A stretch of DNA of 64,000 nt from Comamonadaceae bacterium CG12_big_fil_rev_8_21_14_0_65_59_15 (GCA_002786915.1 PCUV01000024.1:122048-186047); one strand, 5' to 3'. Positions 19,997-29,824 are shown, counted from the stretch's first letter. Made by a program: numbers and translations. The notes: generated by a model from the letters alone, not told the origin.

Positions 19997-20031
19997 CCAT
20001 GCATTATACGGATAATATTCCTTATATTACA
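19997..20031 (-). promoter_or_regulatory. AT-rich promoter-like region for a possibly leaderless transcript
   Basis: On the minus strand a perfect TATAAT (20008-20003) ends six bases before the ATG of the DUF4143 ATPase gene, which would place the transcription start on or next to the A of the start codon. No clear -35 box is seen. An imperfect inverted repeat (GGA-6 bp-TCC) lies just upstream, and the segment is much richer in AT than the flanking genes. It overlaps the last codons of pyrC. Confidence 0.4.
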
Positions 20032-21083
20032 TGGTTAAACACGCGCCAGCTTAGCGTTTCGCCAGCGCACAGCGGTTTGAGCATGGCGTCGCCAAAGGCA
20101 AAACGATCGGGCACGGTCCACGGGACGCGCTGCAGCGTGAGGGTGCCGGCATTGCGCGGCAAACCGTAAAAGTCGGCCCCGTTGAAGCTGGCAAAGGCCT
20201 CCAGCTTGTCCAGTGCCCCGGCAGACTCAAACGCCTGCGCATACAGTTCCAAAGCGGTCGCAGCGGTGTAGCAACCGGCGCACCCGCTGGCGTGCTCTTT
20301 GAGGTGCACCGGGTGAGGGGCGCTGTCGGTACCCAGAAAAAATTTTGCTGAACCGCTGGCAGCCGCCGCCAGCAAAGCCAGACGGTGTGTTTCGCGCTTC
20401 AACACCGGCAGGCAGTAGTAATGCGGACGCAAGCCGCCGGTAAAGAGGGCGTTGCGGTTGAACAGCAGATGGTGCGCTGTGAGTGTGGCCGCAGTAAACG
20501 GGTCGGCGTCGGTGACGTACTGCGCTGCCTCACGCGTGGTGATGTGCTCAAAAACGATCTTCAATTCGGGGAAATCGCGCCGCAAAGGGATCAGTTGCGT
20601 GTCGATGAACACCGCCTCGCGGTCAAACAGGTCAATTTCTGGGGCGGTGACTTCACCGTGCACCAGCAACGGCAGGCCCGCGCGCTGCATCGCCTCCAGC
20701 GTGCTATACGTCTTGCGCAGATCGGTCACGCCCGCGTCGCTGTTGGTGGTGGCACCCGCCGGGTAGAGCTTGACCGCCGCCACACCAGCCGCTTTGGCGC
20801 GGGCGATTTCATCCGCAGGCAAATTGTCAGTGAGGTACAGCGTCATCAGCGGCTCAAAACGCACCCCTGCAGGTACGGCGGCCAGAATGCGTTCACGGTA
20901 GGCCAGCGCCTGCGCGGTGGAGGTCACCGGCGGGCGCAGGTTGGGCATGATGATGGCGCGGGCAAATTGCGCGGTGGTGTGAGGCACCACAGTGACCAGT
21001 GCGCTGCCGTCGCGCACATGCAGGTGCCAGTCGTCGGGGCGGGTCAGAGTCAGCGTCTTGAGGGGGGGGGTCGTTGCAGTCAT
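20022..21083 (-). CDS. pyrC: dihydroorotase (class II)
   Basis: A 353-residue zinc amidohydrolase that closes carbamoyl-aspartate to dihydroorotate in pyrimidine synthesis. The metal-binding DWHLHVRDG is near residue 20, the carboxylated Lys is expected in [13 protein letters not shown], His ligands occur in LLVHGEV and FEHITT, and the catalytic Asp in [10 protein letters not shown]. The C-terminus ([10 protein letters not shown]) is typical and complete. Codons 5 to 8 contain a run of nine C on the coding strand (nine G at 21062-21070), an unusual homopolymer directly after the start. The gene stands alone and is preceded by a LysR gene on the same strand (58 bp gap). Confidence 0.97.
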   Translation of the reverse strand: MTATTPPLKTLTLTRPDDWHLHVRDGSALVTVVPHTTAQFARAIIMPNLRPPVTSTAQALAYRERILAAVPAGVRFEPLMTLYLTDNLPADEIARAKAAGVAAVKLYPAGATTNSDAGVTDLRKTYSTLEAMQRAGLPLLVHGEVTAPEIDLFDREAVFIDTQLIPLRRDFPELKIVFEHITTREAAQYVTDADPFTAATLTAHHLLFNRNALFTGGLRPHYYCLPVLKRETHRLALLAAAASGSAKFFLGTDSAPHPVHLKEHASGCAGCYTAATALELYAQAFESAGALDKLEAFASFNGADFYGLPRNAGTLTLQRVPWTVPDRFAFGDAMLKPLCAGETLSWRVFNHVI

Positions 21084-21141
21084 GGCACGATTGTCGCCAA
21101 ACCCGATGCGCCCATCAGGCCAGCGGCACAGCCAGCCGCAG

Positions 21142-22110
21142 CTACAAGGCGTTGTGCCGGGCTGTCAGGTAATCCCACAGCGCCTGTGCGTCATGCTGCG
21201 AGACCTTTGGCGCGTTGGCAGCAGCACCCCCACGCAGCGTGTCGCGGCGCGCCGGGCGCTCGCGGTAAGCCCGAATCTCCATCGTGATCTGCAAGTCTTT
21301 CAGTTCAGGCGGCGCGGCGCTGACGAGCTTTTTGGCGCGCACCTCTTTCTGCACCGCGCTCATGGGCAAAAAGGCAATGCCGTGCCCTTCCAGCGCCATC
21401 GCTTTCAGGCCTTCGGCCATGTCGGTTTCATAGACACGGTCAAAGTGGATCGGCGCACTGCTGCGCTTCAGGATCAATTCCACCATTTGTCCCAGATACG
21501 CACCTTGCGCGTAACCCAGGTAGGGCAGCGGGCGGCGCGCCTTGCCAGGCAACTCAAACAGCGGCTGCCCGTGGGCGTCGGGTTTGACGTAGGGAGCCAA
21601 CAGCTCTTCGCCCAAGGTGACCATGTCGTAACGCGCGGTATCGAGCTGGTTGGGCTGCGAGGCGTGGTGGTAAGCGATCAGCACATCGCAACTACCTTCT
21701 ACCAGCCGCATCACGGCGTCGTGCACGTTCAGCGCAATCAGGCGGCTCTTGATGGGGCCAAACTGCTCACGCAGCCCCGATACCCAGGCCGGGAAAAAGG
21801 TGAACGCCAGGGTGTGTGGCACGGCAAAGTCGATCACGTCTTGCGCCGTGGTGGCGTGCCCGCGCAACATGGCGCGCGTGGTTTGCAGCGCCTGCAGCAC
21901 CTCCAGCGCCTGGGTGTAGAGGGTTTCCCCAGCGGGGGTCAGACGTGTGGGGTAGCTGCTGCGGTCCACCAAATCCGACCCGGCCCAGGCTTCCAGAGAC
22001 TGGATGCGCCGGGAGAACGCTGGTTGCGTGACATGGCGCAACTGCGCCGAACGGCTGAAGCTGCGCGTTTCAGCCAGACTGACAAAGTCTTCCAGCCACT
22101 TGGTTTCCAT
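21142..22110 (-). CDS. LysR-family transcriptional regulator
   Basis: A 322-residue LysR regulator. The N-terminal winged helix-turn-helix ([21 protein letters not shown] and the following [10 protein letters not shown]) occupies residues 5-65. The rest is a periplasmic-binding-protein-like effector domain (from about 95, [19 protein letters not shown]). The effector and target genes cannot be read from sequence. No divergent partner exists, because the gene upstream (22132-22734) is on the same strand, so the usual divergent LysR logic gives no clue. It may simply be co-transcribed from the hypothetical gene upstream. Confidence 0.93.
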   Translation of the reverse strand: METKWLEDFVSLAETRSFSRSAQLRHVTQPAFSRRIQSLEAWAGSDLVDRSSYPTRLTPAGETLYTQALEVLQALQTTRAMLRGHATTAQDVIDFAVPHTLAFTFFPAWVSGLREQFGPIKSRLIALNVHDAVMRLVEGSCDVLIAYHHASQPNQLDTARYDMVTLGEELLAPYVKPDAHGQPLFELPGKARRPLPYLGYAQGAYLGQMVELILKRSSAPIHFDRVYETDMAEGLKAMALEGHGIAFLPMSAVQKEVRAKKLVSAAPPELKDLQITMEIRAYRERPARRDTLRGGAAANAPKVSQHDAQALWDYLTARHNAL

Positions 22111-22131
22111 CAGGGTGCGCCAATAAGGGGG

Positions 22132-22734
22132 TTAGGCCATGAGCGCCCGATACGCCTGCCGTGTGGGCGCCGCCACCGACGCCAGCACTTGCGTGTAGGC
22201 GGTCTGGTGACGCGCCAACAGGCGCGCTGAGGCGACCACCTGCGAGCGACAAAACCAGTGACAAGTGTGCTGAAACAGGAACAACTCGGCCATAAAAGTA
22301 AAGGCCCGGCTCTTGGGTGACGCGTCGGGCGCACCCTGCGCCGCGTCGCGCAGAGCGTGGGCATGCAGACTGATCAACTTGCGCGCATCAACACAGATCG
22401 CAGGCCACCAGCGCGTGGCAAAGGGCAGCGCCAGTGGCAGTTTGCTGATGCGTGCGTCGGGCTCAGCCACCTTCGAAAACGCCAACGCCAACGCACCCAC
22501 CTGTTCGGCCAGTTCGGTCTGGGTCGCTTGCAGCATGCTCCAGATGGAGGCCTGGCGCTCGGACTCAGACTCCCCCAGCGCGCGCAAAGACCCCTGCACC
22601 ACGCTTTCCATCAGTTGTTCGATCTGGTGGTGCGCCAGATGCTCGCCCAGCAGGGCGATACGCGCGCGTTGCTCACGCATGGCAAGCAAACGCAACCCAA
22701 CCAGGGCCACCAGCACGACGATCAGTGGTTCCAT
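22132..22734 (-). CDS. hypothetical membrane-anchored protein
   Basis: A protein of about 200 residues that I do not recognise. The start at 22734 (MEPLIVVLVALVGLRLLAMR) gives one N-terminal membrane helix, followed by a mostly helical cytoplasmic part with several Trp and His residues (LFLFQHTCHWFCRS). An in-frame ATG five codons earlier is the other candidate. It precedes the LysR gene by 21 bp and is divergent from the SPOR gene with a 93-bp gap. No motif suggests an activity. Confidence 0.6.
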   Translation of the reverse strand: MEPLIVVLVALVGLRLLAMREQRARIALLGEHLAHHQIEQLMESVVQGSLRALGESESERQASIWSMLQATQTELAEQVGALALAFSKVAEPDARISKLPLALPFATRWWPAICVDARKLISLHAHALRDAAQGAPDASPKSRAFTFMAELFLFQHTCHWFCRSQVVASARLLARHQTAYTQVLASVAAPTRQAYRALMA

Positions 22735-22827
22735 CAAAACACCCGGCAAGAGGGCAGGCAGTCAAAGAGCGCAAAGTGTAGTACGCAACCCGCCTGATGC
22801 AGTGCATCGCCAATGTCAAAATAAGGC

Positions 22828-23925
22828 ATGGACGATCCCCTTGCCCCCGACCCCGCGCCCATTGCGCTGGACGTTGCGCCCGAGCCGGCGTTGCCAGCGC
22901 TGTTTGGTGCCGCCATTGGCGTTGTGGGCGCAGGGCGCTACTTGCCACTGTTTGCCCAGTGGGAGGCAGACGGCAAAAGCAGGCCGAGCTGGAACTGGGC
23001 CGCCGGCCTGTGCACCTTCAACTGGATGCTCTTCAGGCGTCTGTGGTTGCCCGCTGCGCTGTACGCCGCCGTGCTGCTCGTCGTACCCCTGCTGCTCGTG
23101 GGCGTGGGGCGCTTGTTGCTGCAATGGTCTGAAACGACTGAGTTGGCCACGCTTCTGGGCTGCGCCGCACTGGCCTTTGTTGTGCCCTCTGTACTGGGCG
23201 ACGCCCTGCTGTATCGGCTGTGCCGCACCAACATCACACGCGCACTGGAGATGTCCCCCACGCTGGAAGTTGCTTGCAGTGTGCTGCGCCAGCGCGCCCC
23301 CAGCAGGGTTTGGCTACAGCGCCAGATCGTGATCAACGCGCTGGGGCTTGGGTTGCTTGTTGTTATTGGCTATCTGGTTTGGCCTGCTGCACCTGAAATA
23401 CAAGAGCCAGTCGCTGCGCCGACGCCGATTCAACCGGCAACGCCAAAGATGCCCGCTGCAAGCACCACACCAGAGGTGGCGGTTGTTGCCGCCTTCACAT
23501 CTGAAGCAGCCTCAGCGCCAGTAGCCATCGCGGCATCTGCGCCCGCTTCCGCCAGCGTGTCAGCACTCACACCGGTGCCTTTGCCAGCGTCTGAGCCATC
23601 GTCGGCAGCCATTGCGACACAGGCGGTGACAGCACCTACCCCACCGCTGCAAGCGCGCGAGCCTGCTGCCAGCGCCGCGACATCCACGCGGGCCGACAAG
23701 GGCTTTTTGATCAACGTCGGCCTGTTCGCCGACCCCGACAATGCACGTCTTGCTTACGTGAAGCTGGTCAAGGCAGGCTTGCCAGCGCAACGTGAGGTGC
23801 TACTCTTCAAGAGTCAGCGAGTGACGCGGGTGCGTGCCGGGCCGTTTGCATCGCGCGCCAAGGCAAACGCCGCCATCGCGCGGATCAAAAAGATGCAGCT
23901 GGACGCGGTACTTGCCAAACCTTGA
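22828..23925 (+). CDS. DUF2628-like membrane protein with C-terminal SPOR domain
   Basis: A 365-residue inner-membrane protein. The N-terminal part has SRPSWNWAAGLCTFNWMLFRRLW, resembling the DUF2628 signature, and then about three membrane helices (residues about 70-95, 108-128, 170-195). A Pro/Ala/Ser-rich periplasmic linker (about 195-290) leads to a SPOR domain (GFLINVGLFADPDNARLAYV through VRAGPFASRAKANAAIARI), which binds denuded peptidoglycan at division sites. A role at the septum is inferred from SPOR alone. The combination of DUF2628-like region and SPOR occurs in related Burkholderiales as far as I recall. Confidence 0.78.
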   Translation: MDDPLAPDPAPIALDVAPEPALPALFGAAIGVVGAGRYLPLFAQWEADGKSRPSWNWAAGLCTFNWMLFRRLWLPAALYAAVLLVVPLLLVGVGRLLLQWSETTELATLLGCAALAFVVPSVLGDALLYRLCRTNITRALEMSPTLEVACSVLRQRAPSRVWLQRQIVINALGLGLLVVIGYLVWPAAPEIQEPVAAPTPIQPATPKMPAASTTPEVAVVAAFTSEAASAPVAIAASAPASASVSALTPVPLPASEPSSAAIATQAVTAPTPPLQAREPAASAATSTRADKGFLINVGLFADPDNARLAYVKLVKAGLPAQREVLLFKSQRVTRVRAGPFASRAKANAAIARIKKMQLDAVLAKP

Positions 23926-24002
23926 ATCTGCCCTTGCAGACCAAGGTAACGCCACAGGCTGACTAACTGTCATCTGGCTTGTACCACCAGAGATCAGCAA
24001 TG

Positions 24003-25820
24003 CTATTCGGCGCTCTGCTGTAGCGCCCACATCTCGGCGTAACGGCCGTTGGTCGCCAGCAGCGCGGCATGCGTGCCGCGCTCCAGAATGTGCCCGGCTT
24101 CCATGACCAATATCTCGTGCGCATCGACCACGGTGGACAAGCGGTGCGCAATGACCAGCGTCGTTTTATTCTGCGCCACGCTTTGCAGCTCGGCCTGAAT
24201 GGCGCGCTCGTTGGCGGAATCGAGCGCGCTGGTGGCCTCGTCAAAAATCAAAATCGGCGGGTTTTTCAGCAACGTACGGGCGATGGCCACGCGCTGCTTT
24301 TCCCCGCCCGACAATTTGAGACCGCGCTCGCCCACCATGGTGTCGTAGCCCTTGGGGGTGGCGGCAATAAAGTTGTGAATATGCGCTGACTTGGCCGCCT
24401 CTTCGACCTGCGCCCGTGTCGCACCTGGCTTGCCGTAGGCAATGTTGTATTCCACCGTGTCGTTGAACAAGACCGTGTCTTGCGGCACGATGCCGATGGC
24501 TTGCCGCACACTGGCCTGCGTGACTTGCTGGATGTCTTGCCCGCCAATCAGGATGCGCCCCTGTTGCACGTCGTAAAACCGGAACAACAGCCGCGCCAAC
24601 GTCGATTTACCCGAACCGGAGGGGCCCACCACCGCCACCGTTTTGCCAGCCGGAATATCAAAGCTGATGTCGTGCAGGATCGGGCGCGCCGGGTCGTAGG
24701 CAAAGTACACATTTTCAAAACGCACGCTGGCACTGCCAAGCTGCAGCGGTTGCGCACCCGGCAAGTCGGCAATCTCGCGCTCGCGCTCCATCAGGGTGAA
24801 CATTTTTTCCAGGTCGGTCAGGCCCTGCTTGATTTCACGGTAAAGCACACCCAGAAAACCCAGCGGAATGTAGAGCTGGATCATGAAGGCGTTGACCATC
24901 ACCAGGTCGCCCAGCGTCATGCGGCCATCGACCACGCCCTGCGTGGCGCGCCACAGCATCAGCACCAACCCGGCGGCGATGATGAACTGCTGGCCGGTGT
25001 TGAGCACGCTCAGGGTGGTCTGGCTTTTCAGCGCCGCCAAGCGGTACCGTTCCAGGTTGTCGTCGTAGCGTTTGGCTTCAAACTCTTCGTTGTTGAAGTA
25101 TTTGACGGTCTCATAATTCAGCAGCGAATCGATGGCGCGGCTGTGCGCGGTACTGTCCAGGTCGTTCATCTGTTTTCTGAACTGGGTGCGCCATTCGGTC
25201 ACGATGACGGTGAAGATGATGTAGAGCACCAGCGCAGCAATGGTGATCCAGGCAAACCAGGCGTCAAACTTGACCGCCAGCACGGCCAGCACCAGCGCCA
25301 CTTCGATCAGCGTGGGGAAGATGCTGTAGAGCGAAAAGCTGATCAGCGAATGCACCGCGCGCGTGCCGCGCTCGATGTCACGCGTCATGCCGCCGGTTTG
25401 ACGCTCCAGGTGAAAGCGCAGGCTCAAGGCGTGCAAATGGCGAAACACCTGTAGGCTGATGGAGCGTGACGCGCCCTCGGTCGCCTTGGCAAAAATCAGC
25501 TCGCGCAATTCGGCAAACACGGTGGTGGACAGGCGCAGCAGGCCGTAAGCCACCAACAAGCCCAGCGGCACGATCAACAACGCCTGCACCCCCACGCCCG
25601 CCTTGGGGTTCATGGTGTCCACCAGTTCCTTGAGCAAGATCGGCACGCCTACGTTGGCCAATTTGGCGCCCACCATGAACACCAGCGCGGCAATCACACG
25701 CCATTTGTATTGCCACAGGTAGGGAAACAGGCGCTGCAAGGTGGCCCAGTCCGAGCGCAGCACCGTTGTTTTGGGCTCGGAAGGCATGGCGCCAGAAAAG
25801 GCGTGGGAATGACGGCGCAT
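24003..25820 (-). CDS. ATM1/HMT-type ABC transporter, permease-ATPase fusion
   Basis: A 605-residue half-transporter with six membrane helices followed by a nucleotide-binding domain; it works as a homodimer in the inner membrane. The ATPase shows Walker A VVGPSGSGKSTLARLL, signature LSGGEKQRVAIARTL and Walker B ILIFDEATSALDS, with a switch His in VIAHRLSTV. The permease pattern (ETVKYFNNEEFEAKRYD) is that of the ATM1 branch, which exports glutathione-linked metals or persulfides. MRRHSHAFSG at 25820 is preferred to the further upstream frame, which has no family similarity. The gene is divergent from the thioesterase gene (94 bp between starts). Confidence 0.92.
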   Translation of the reverse strand: MRRHSHAFSGAMPSEPKTTVLRSDWATLQRLFPYLWQYKWRVIAALVFMVGAKLANVGVPILLKELVDTMNPKAGVGVQALLIVPLGLLVAYGLLRLSTTVFAELRELIFAKATEGASRSISLQVFRHLHALSLRFHLERQTGGMTRDIERGTRAVHSLISFSLYSIFPTLIEVALVLAVLAVKFDAWFAWITIAALVLYIIFTVIVTEWRTQFRKQMNDLDSTAHSRAIDSLLNYETVKYFNNEEFEAKRYDDNLERYRLAALKSQTTLSVLNTGQQFIIAAGLVLMLWRATQGVVDGRMTLGDLVMVNAFMIQLYIPLGFLGVLYREIKQGLTDLEKMFTLMEREREIADLPGAQPLQLGSASVRFENVYFAYDPARPILHDISFDIPAGKTVAVVGPSGSGKSTLARLLFRFYDVQQGRILIGGQDIQQVTQASVRQAIGIVPQDTVLFNDTVEYNIAYGKPGATRAQVEEAAKSAHIHNFIAATPKGYDTMVGERGLKLSGGEKQRVAIARTLLKNPPILIFDEATSALDSANERAIQAELQSVAQNKTTLVIAHRLSTVVDAHEILVMEAGHILERGTHAALLATNGRYAEMWALQQSAE

Positions 25821-25914
25821 GGGGGACAATCTCGCTGACTTGAAAATCAAGCAGACAGTGCAAAGCGCATCCGGCGCAATAACGACTGCCTGCAAACATC
25901 ACAGGATTGTGCCT

Positions 25915-26337
25915 ATGTCTTCAAACCCTCACACGACCCCACCTCCGAGCGACGAAAAGCTGGTGCTCAAGGTGATTCCGATGCCGCGCGACGTGAACGC
26001 CAACGGCGACATCTTTGGCGGCTGGGTGATGGCGCAGGTGGACTTGGCCGGCGCGGTCATTGCCGCGCCTTACGCCGAAGGGCGTATGGCCACCGTGGCG
26101 GTGAATGAATTCATCTTCAAGCAGCCCGTACGCGTGGGCGACATATTGAGTTTTTATGGCAAGCTGGTGCGCATCGGACGCACATCCATCACGATCAAGA
26201 TCGAGGTGTATGCAGAACACTTTCGTGCGCAAGGCGACTTCACCAAGGTGACTGAAGCGCTACTCACCTACGTGGCCATTGACGACCAAGGCAAGCCGCG
26301 CGTGGTGCCGAAACCGCCCATCCAAACCACCGCTTAA
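25915..26337 (+). CDS. yciA: acyl-CoA thioesterase, YciA type
   Basis: A 140-residue hot-dog-fold thioesterase that releases CoA from acyl-CoA esters. Characteristic segments are VIPMPRDVNANGDIFGGWVM with the catalytic Asp/Asn region, VAVNEFIFKQPVRVGD and SITIKIEVYAE. The ATG at 25915 fits the family start; the longer upstream frame does not. Its stop overlaps the stop of the convergent chemoreceptor gene by 4 bp. Confidence 0.93.
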   Translation: MSSNPHTTPPPSDEKLVLKVIPMPRDVNANGDIFGGWVMAQVDLAGAVIAAPYAEGRMATVAVNEFIFKQPVRVGDILSFYGKLVRIGRTSITIKIEVYAEHFRAQGDFTKVTEALLTYVAIDDQGKPRVVPKPPIQTTA

Positions 26338-28694
26338 TCAAAGCCCATGCGCTTGGCGGCGGACAGCACCTGCACCACCGCCGAAGTCGCCTCTGAAAAC
26401 GGTGTCCCTGGCGCCAGCGCGTCTTCGGCCTGGTGGTAGCGGCCTTCGTTGATGAGCTGCCCCACTTGCCCAGCCACCTGGTGAAAGTGCGCGTGGTGGT
26501 TCACCAACGCGGTAAAACTGCTGCGCTCGCGCAGGCGCTGACCGTCACCATAAATCCACTTGCCCAAGCCACAGCAGTCGTCACGTGACAAGGTAGCCAC
26601 ATCCACCTTATCACCTTTGTCAATGGCATCGCGCAGCTTGACCTTCCATTGGCGGTGGCCGTCGATGATGGCATCCACGTCGATGCCTTCGATCAACGGT
26701 GATGCGGCAGCACCCGGCAGGCGGAATTCGTCCACCTGAGCGGCCATGCGCACCGCAGCGGTACGCAAGGTGTTGGCCAAATCGGCCGTTTGTTCAACCA
26801 ACGCGGCGTTGGCCTGGGTGTTGCGGTCCAGCTCGTGTACCGCTTCACCAATCTGCCCAATGCCCAGACTTTGCTCTTTGGCACCGTTGGTCACCTCGCC
26901 CAGCAATCTGTTGACCTGTGCAGCGTTATCAACAATCTGGTGCATGTGTTCGCCGGCTTGGCGTACGATCTCTGTGCCCTTGGCAACCTCATCCGTACTG
27001 GTCGTGATGAGCGTCTTTATTTCTTTGGCCGCCGCTGCACTGCGGCCTGCAAGCGCTCTTACCTCAGTAGCAACCACGGCAAAACCACGGCCTTGCTCAC
27101 CGGCGCGCGCTGCCTCCACCGCGGCGTTGAGCGCCAGGATATTGGTTTGGAACGCGATGCCGTCGATCACGCCGATGATGTCACTGATTTTTTGGGAAGA
27201 TGCCTGAATACGGCCCATGGTGTCGGCCACGTCCTGCATGACCGCACCGCCCTGACTGGCCGTGTTGGCGTTGTTGCCGGCAATCTTGGCTGCCTCCGCC
27301 ACCGAATCAGCCGTCATGGCTACCGTGGAATTGGTCTGCTCTAACGCAGCGGAAGATTGCTCCAGCGCAGCAGCGGCCGATTCGGTGCGCGCCGACAAGT
27401 CGTTCATGCCCTGCGAAATTTCCTGGCTTGCACCCACCACCTCGTCACTGGCCCGCTGTACCTGCTGGACGGTTTGGGCCAGCGCCACTTGCATGTTGGC
27501 CAGTTCTTTGAGCATCGAGGTGACCTCATCACGACCATTTTGCGCAATGGTGCTGCGCAAATCGCCCATGGCGATGGTCATCAGGTGTTCCCGTGTGGAC
27601 GTAAAACCACTCTGCATGGCAATAAAGAAACCCATCCCAAGATACATGGCGACCAACTGGCTGAGCAGCGTCACCCCCAGGGCCAACCCCAGGTCGCGTT
27701 GTAACTCACTGCGCCGATCACTCAGCATACCGTGCAACACGGCCAGGTTGTCCTCTACCTGCTTGAACTGCACTTGCAGCGTCTTGTTGGTCAGTTGCAC
27801 AAAAGCCGATGCATCGCCCTGCAACGCTGTCGCTCCAACGGGCACGTTCTGACGCACCACTTTGACAAATTCGTCCGTTGCCTGAATGGCGCCGCGCGTG
27901 AGTCTGACGCCATCTTCAGGGGACGCCTTTTGAACCTTGTCCAGCGCGATCTTGGCGAGCGCGGTGTCACGCGACAAAGTGGCCAGATAACCTTCCAGGC
28001 GCGCCGCATTCTGGGGTGTCATCTGGCCCGCCTTAAGCGCACTTCGTACCAGACCGCGGATCTCCACTGTGGTTTGAATCACGTCGGGTGCGCGCAACAG
28101 CACGGCGCTCATCAAGTGGTAAGTAGCCAACTCGTGGTCAAGCGCCAGCCCGGATCCATCGGTCACCGCATCCAGCAAACCCGCCAAGCTGCGCGACACA
28201 CCCATCATGCCCTGGTACACCACCTCCGGATCAGCCGACGTACCGGCGCCCGGTTGCACCGAGCGCGCGGCTTGCACCGCACTGCGCAAGGCCTCAAAGC
28301 TGTTGCTGATGCCCAGCGAGGAACCCTCTTCGTTCTGAATGGATTCAAGTTGCGTAAAGGCAGCGTCAAACGCCTGACGCGCCTGGGGCAACTGCTCGCC
28401 ACCTTCACCAAATGCCGCATTACGGGACTGCTGGCGCCAGACGCCTGCCAGATACATGGCGGGATAAATGGCACTGGCATAGCGCACACCACTGAGTTCC
28501 TGCCCGGCGGATTCAATGGCCTGCAACTTGCCGTCCACCATGACCCAGAGCAGCCACACCAGCGACACCGAAACAGTGCTTGCAATGAGCAACAACTTCA
28601 GAGGGAAAGTAAGTTGGCGCATCAATCGAACCGCCGGCTGCCACAACGTCCATGACATGAGCACACTGACCAAATGATGCATAGCTGGTTCCAA
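26334..28694 (-). CDS. methyl-accepting chemotaxis protein with C-terminal CZB domain
   Basis: A 786-residue chemoreceptor. One membrane helix lies at about residues 28-52 and another at about 345-370, enclosing a large, mostly helical periplasmic domain. The signalling tip is conserved: IIGVIDGIAFQTNILALNAA and GRGFAVVATEVRALAGRSA. The last 100 residues form a CZB-type zinc-binding domain, with the expected Cys in RDDCCGLGKWIYGDG and His in NHHAHFH; such domains sense zinc or hypochlorous acid in other bacteria. The start may be at 28694 or 28682. No other chemotaxis gene is adjacent. Confidence 0.93.
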   Translation of the reverse strand: MEPAMHHLVSVLMSWTLWQPAVRLMRQLTFPLKLLLIASTVSVSLVWLLWVMVDGKLQAIESAGQELSGVRYASAIYPAMYLAGVWRQQSRNAAFGEGGEQLPQARQAFDAAFTQLESIQNEEGSSLGISNSFEALRSAVQAARSVQPGAGTSADPEVVYQGMMGVSRSLAGLLDAVTDGSGLALDHELATYHLMSAVLLRAPDVIQTTVEIRGLVRSALKAGQMTPQNAARLEGYLATLSRDTALAKIALDKVQKASPEDGVRLTRGAIQATDEFVKVVRQNVPVGATALQGDASAFVQLTNKTLQVQFKQVEDNLAVLHGMLSDRRSELQRDLGLALGVTLLSQLVAMYLGMGFFIAMQSGFTSTREHLMTIAMGDLRSTIAQNGRDEVTSMLKELANMQVALAQTVQQVQRASDEVVGASQEISQGMNDLSARTESAAAALEQSSAALEQTNSTVAMTADSVAEAAKIAGNNANTASQGGAVMQDVADTMGRIQASSQKISDIIGVIDGIAFQTNILALNAAVEAARAGEQGRGFAVVATEVRALAGRSAAAAKEIKTLITTSTDEVAKGTEIVRQAGEHMHQIVDNAAQVNRLLGEVTNGAKEQSLGIGQIGEAVHELDRNTQANAALVEQTADLANTLRTAAVRMAAQVDEFRLPGAAASPLIEGIDVDAIIDGHRQWKVKLRDAIDKGDKVDVATLSRDDCCGLGKWIYGDGQRLRERSSFTALVNHHAHFHQVAGQVGQLINEGRYHQAEDALAPGTPFSEATSAVVQVLSAAKRMGFD

Positions 28695-28759
28695 GACGTG
28701 TTTTTATGGGAAAAATTGTACGCCTACCACCGTACGCGGTACCCCACATCACCCCATGT

Positions 28760-29248
28760 TCAGGACACGATGTAGGCGGCCGAGCCGGTGGACAGTAATT
28801 TGCCGTCTGCACCCATGAATTCCATACGGGTAGAAGCCACGCGCGAGCCCAGACGCATGACCACAGCGCGCAGTTCAAACCAGTCGCTGATGCCTGGGCG
28901 CAGGTAGTCCACACGCAGGTCAATGGTGCCCAGTTTGGCAAAGCGCTGCAAACGTTGGGCGGGGGTTTCGTCCATGTGACGCGCGCCAATGGCCGCCATC
29001 ACCGCCAAGCCACCCAAGGCGTCCAGGCTGGCGCTGATCACACCCCCATGCACCCGGTTGTAGGCATAGTGGCCGACCAGTTCGTTGCGCATGTCGATGC
29101 GCGCGCGCGCCAGCGTGGGCGACACCTCGAGCACCTTCAGGCCCAGTACACGGTTGAAGACGATCATCTCCTCAAAAATCTTACGCACTCCGTCGATGAA
29201 TTCATCCTCAAACTGGATATCGCCGGGAGGTTGGTTGCGTAGTGGCAT
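28760..29248 (-). CDS. PaaI/YigI-like hot-dog thioesterase
   Basis: A 162-residue hot-dog-fold protein. The motif YNRVHGGVISASLDALGG matches the PaaI subgroup (HGG with a downstream Asp), and GTIDLRVDYLRPG follows as in YigI-like acyl-CoA thioesterases. The ATG at 29248 (MPLRNQPPGDIQFEDEF) is preferred to an ATG four codons earlier. It begins 21 bp after the stop of the TlpA-like gene and is probably in the same minus-strand transcript. The substrate is unknown. Confidence 0.85.
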   Translation of the reverse strand: MPLRNQPPGDIQFEDEFIDGVRKIFEEMIVFNRVLGLKVLEVSPTLARARIDMRNELVGHYAYNRVHGGVISASLDALGGLAVMAAIGARHMDETPAQRLQRFAKLGTIDLRVDYLRPGISDWFELRAVVMRLGSRVASTRMEFMGADGKLLSTGSAAYIVS

Positions 29249-29269
29249 GGCGTGCATCAAAGTAAAAAT

Positions 29270-29824
29270 CTATCGGGAAACGGATGGCGTCGCCGACTTG
29301 CGCGGCAACACCACCTTGGCCGAAGGCAGCCGCATCGTCTGGCGGATCAGGGCGCGCGAAGCGGCGCTGTCCCATTCGCGCGCGCCAACTGTCTTGCTCA
29401 GCACCCGCCCCTGGGCGTCGATCAGCAGGGTCAAAGGCAGGCGATCTGCACCGAGCATGTTTTCGAGTTCGAGCTGACGATCAATGTAATGGTTGAGCGT
29501 GGCCTGGCTCTTTTGCAAAAAAGCCACCGCGCGCTCAGGGTAGTCGTCGGTCGAAATACCAATCACATTGAAATATTGACCATCCACTGACCAGGCCAAG
29601 CGCTCCAGCGAGCCCATTTCCGCAATGCACGGCGGGCACCAGCTGGCCCAAACGTTGATGATGAGCGGCTTGCCCAGAAAGTCGGACAGCTTGCGGTCCG
29701 GGCCGTTGAGACCGCGCATCAGCGCCGGGCGCAACACGGCACCCACTTCCACCTCACCTGGCGTCTTGGCAAAGCTCGCCAACACGACCACGCCCAGCAC
29801 AACCAGCAGCAGCCACTTTTTCAT
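29270..29824 (-). CDS. TlpA-like periplasmic thiol-disulfide oxidoreductase
   Basis: A 184-residue membrane-anchored thioredoxin-fold protein. One N-terminal helix (residues 3-18) anchors it with the rest in the periplasm. The redox motif NVWASWCPPC (Cys63/Cys66) is followed by IGISTDDYPERAVAFL and PLTLLIDAQGRVL with the cis-Pro. TlpA proteins reduce the copper sites of SCO and cytochrome oxidase. Coupling by 4 bp to the upstream SCO gene fits that role well. Confidence 0.9.
   Translation of the reverse strand: MKKWLLLVVLGVVVLASFAKTPGEVEVGAVLRPALMRGLNGPDRKLSDFLGKPLIINVWASWCPPCIAEMGSLERLAWSVDGQYFNVIGISTDDYPERAVAFLQKSQATLNHYIDRQLELENMLGADRLPLTLLIDAQGRVLSKTVGAREWDSAASRALIRQTMRLPSAKVVLPRKSATPSVSR

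Noticed and set aside
20385..21287. Long plus-strand frame opposite pyrC
   Set aside because: Shadow of the GC-rich pyrC gene; no similarity to known proteins.
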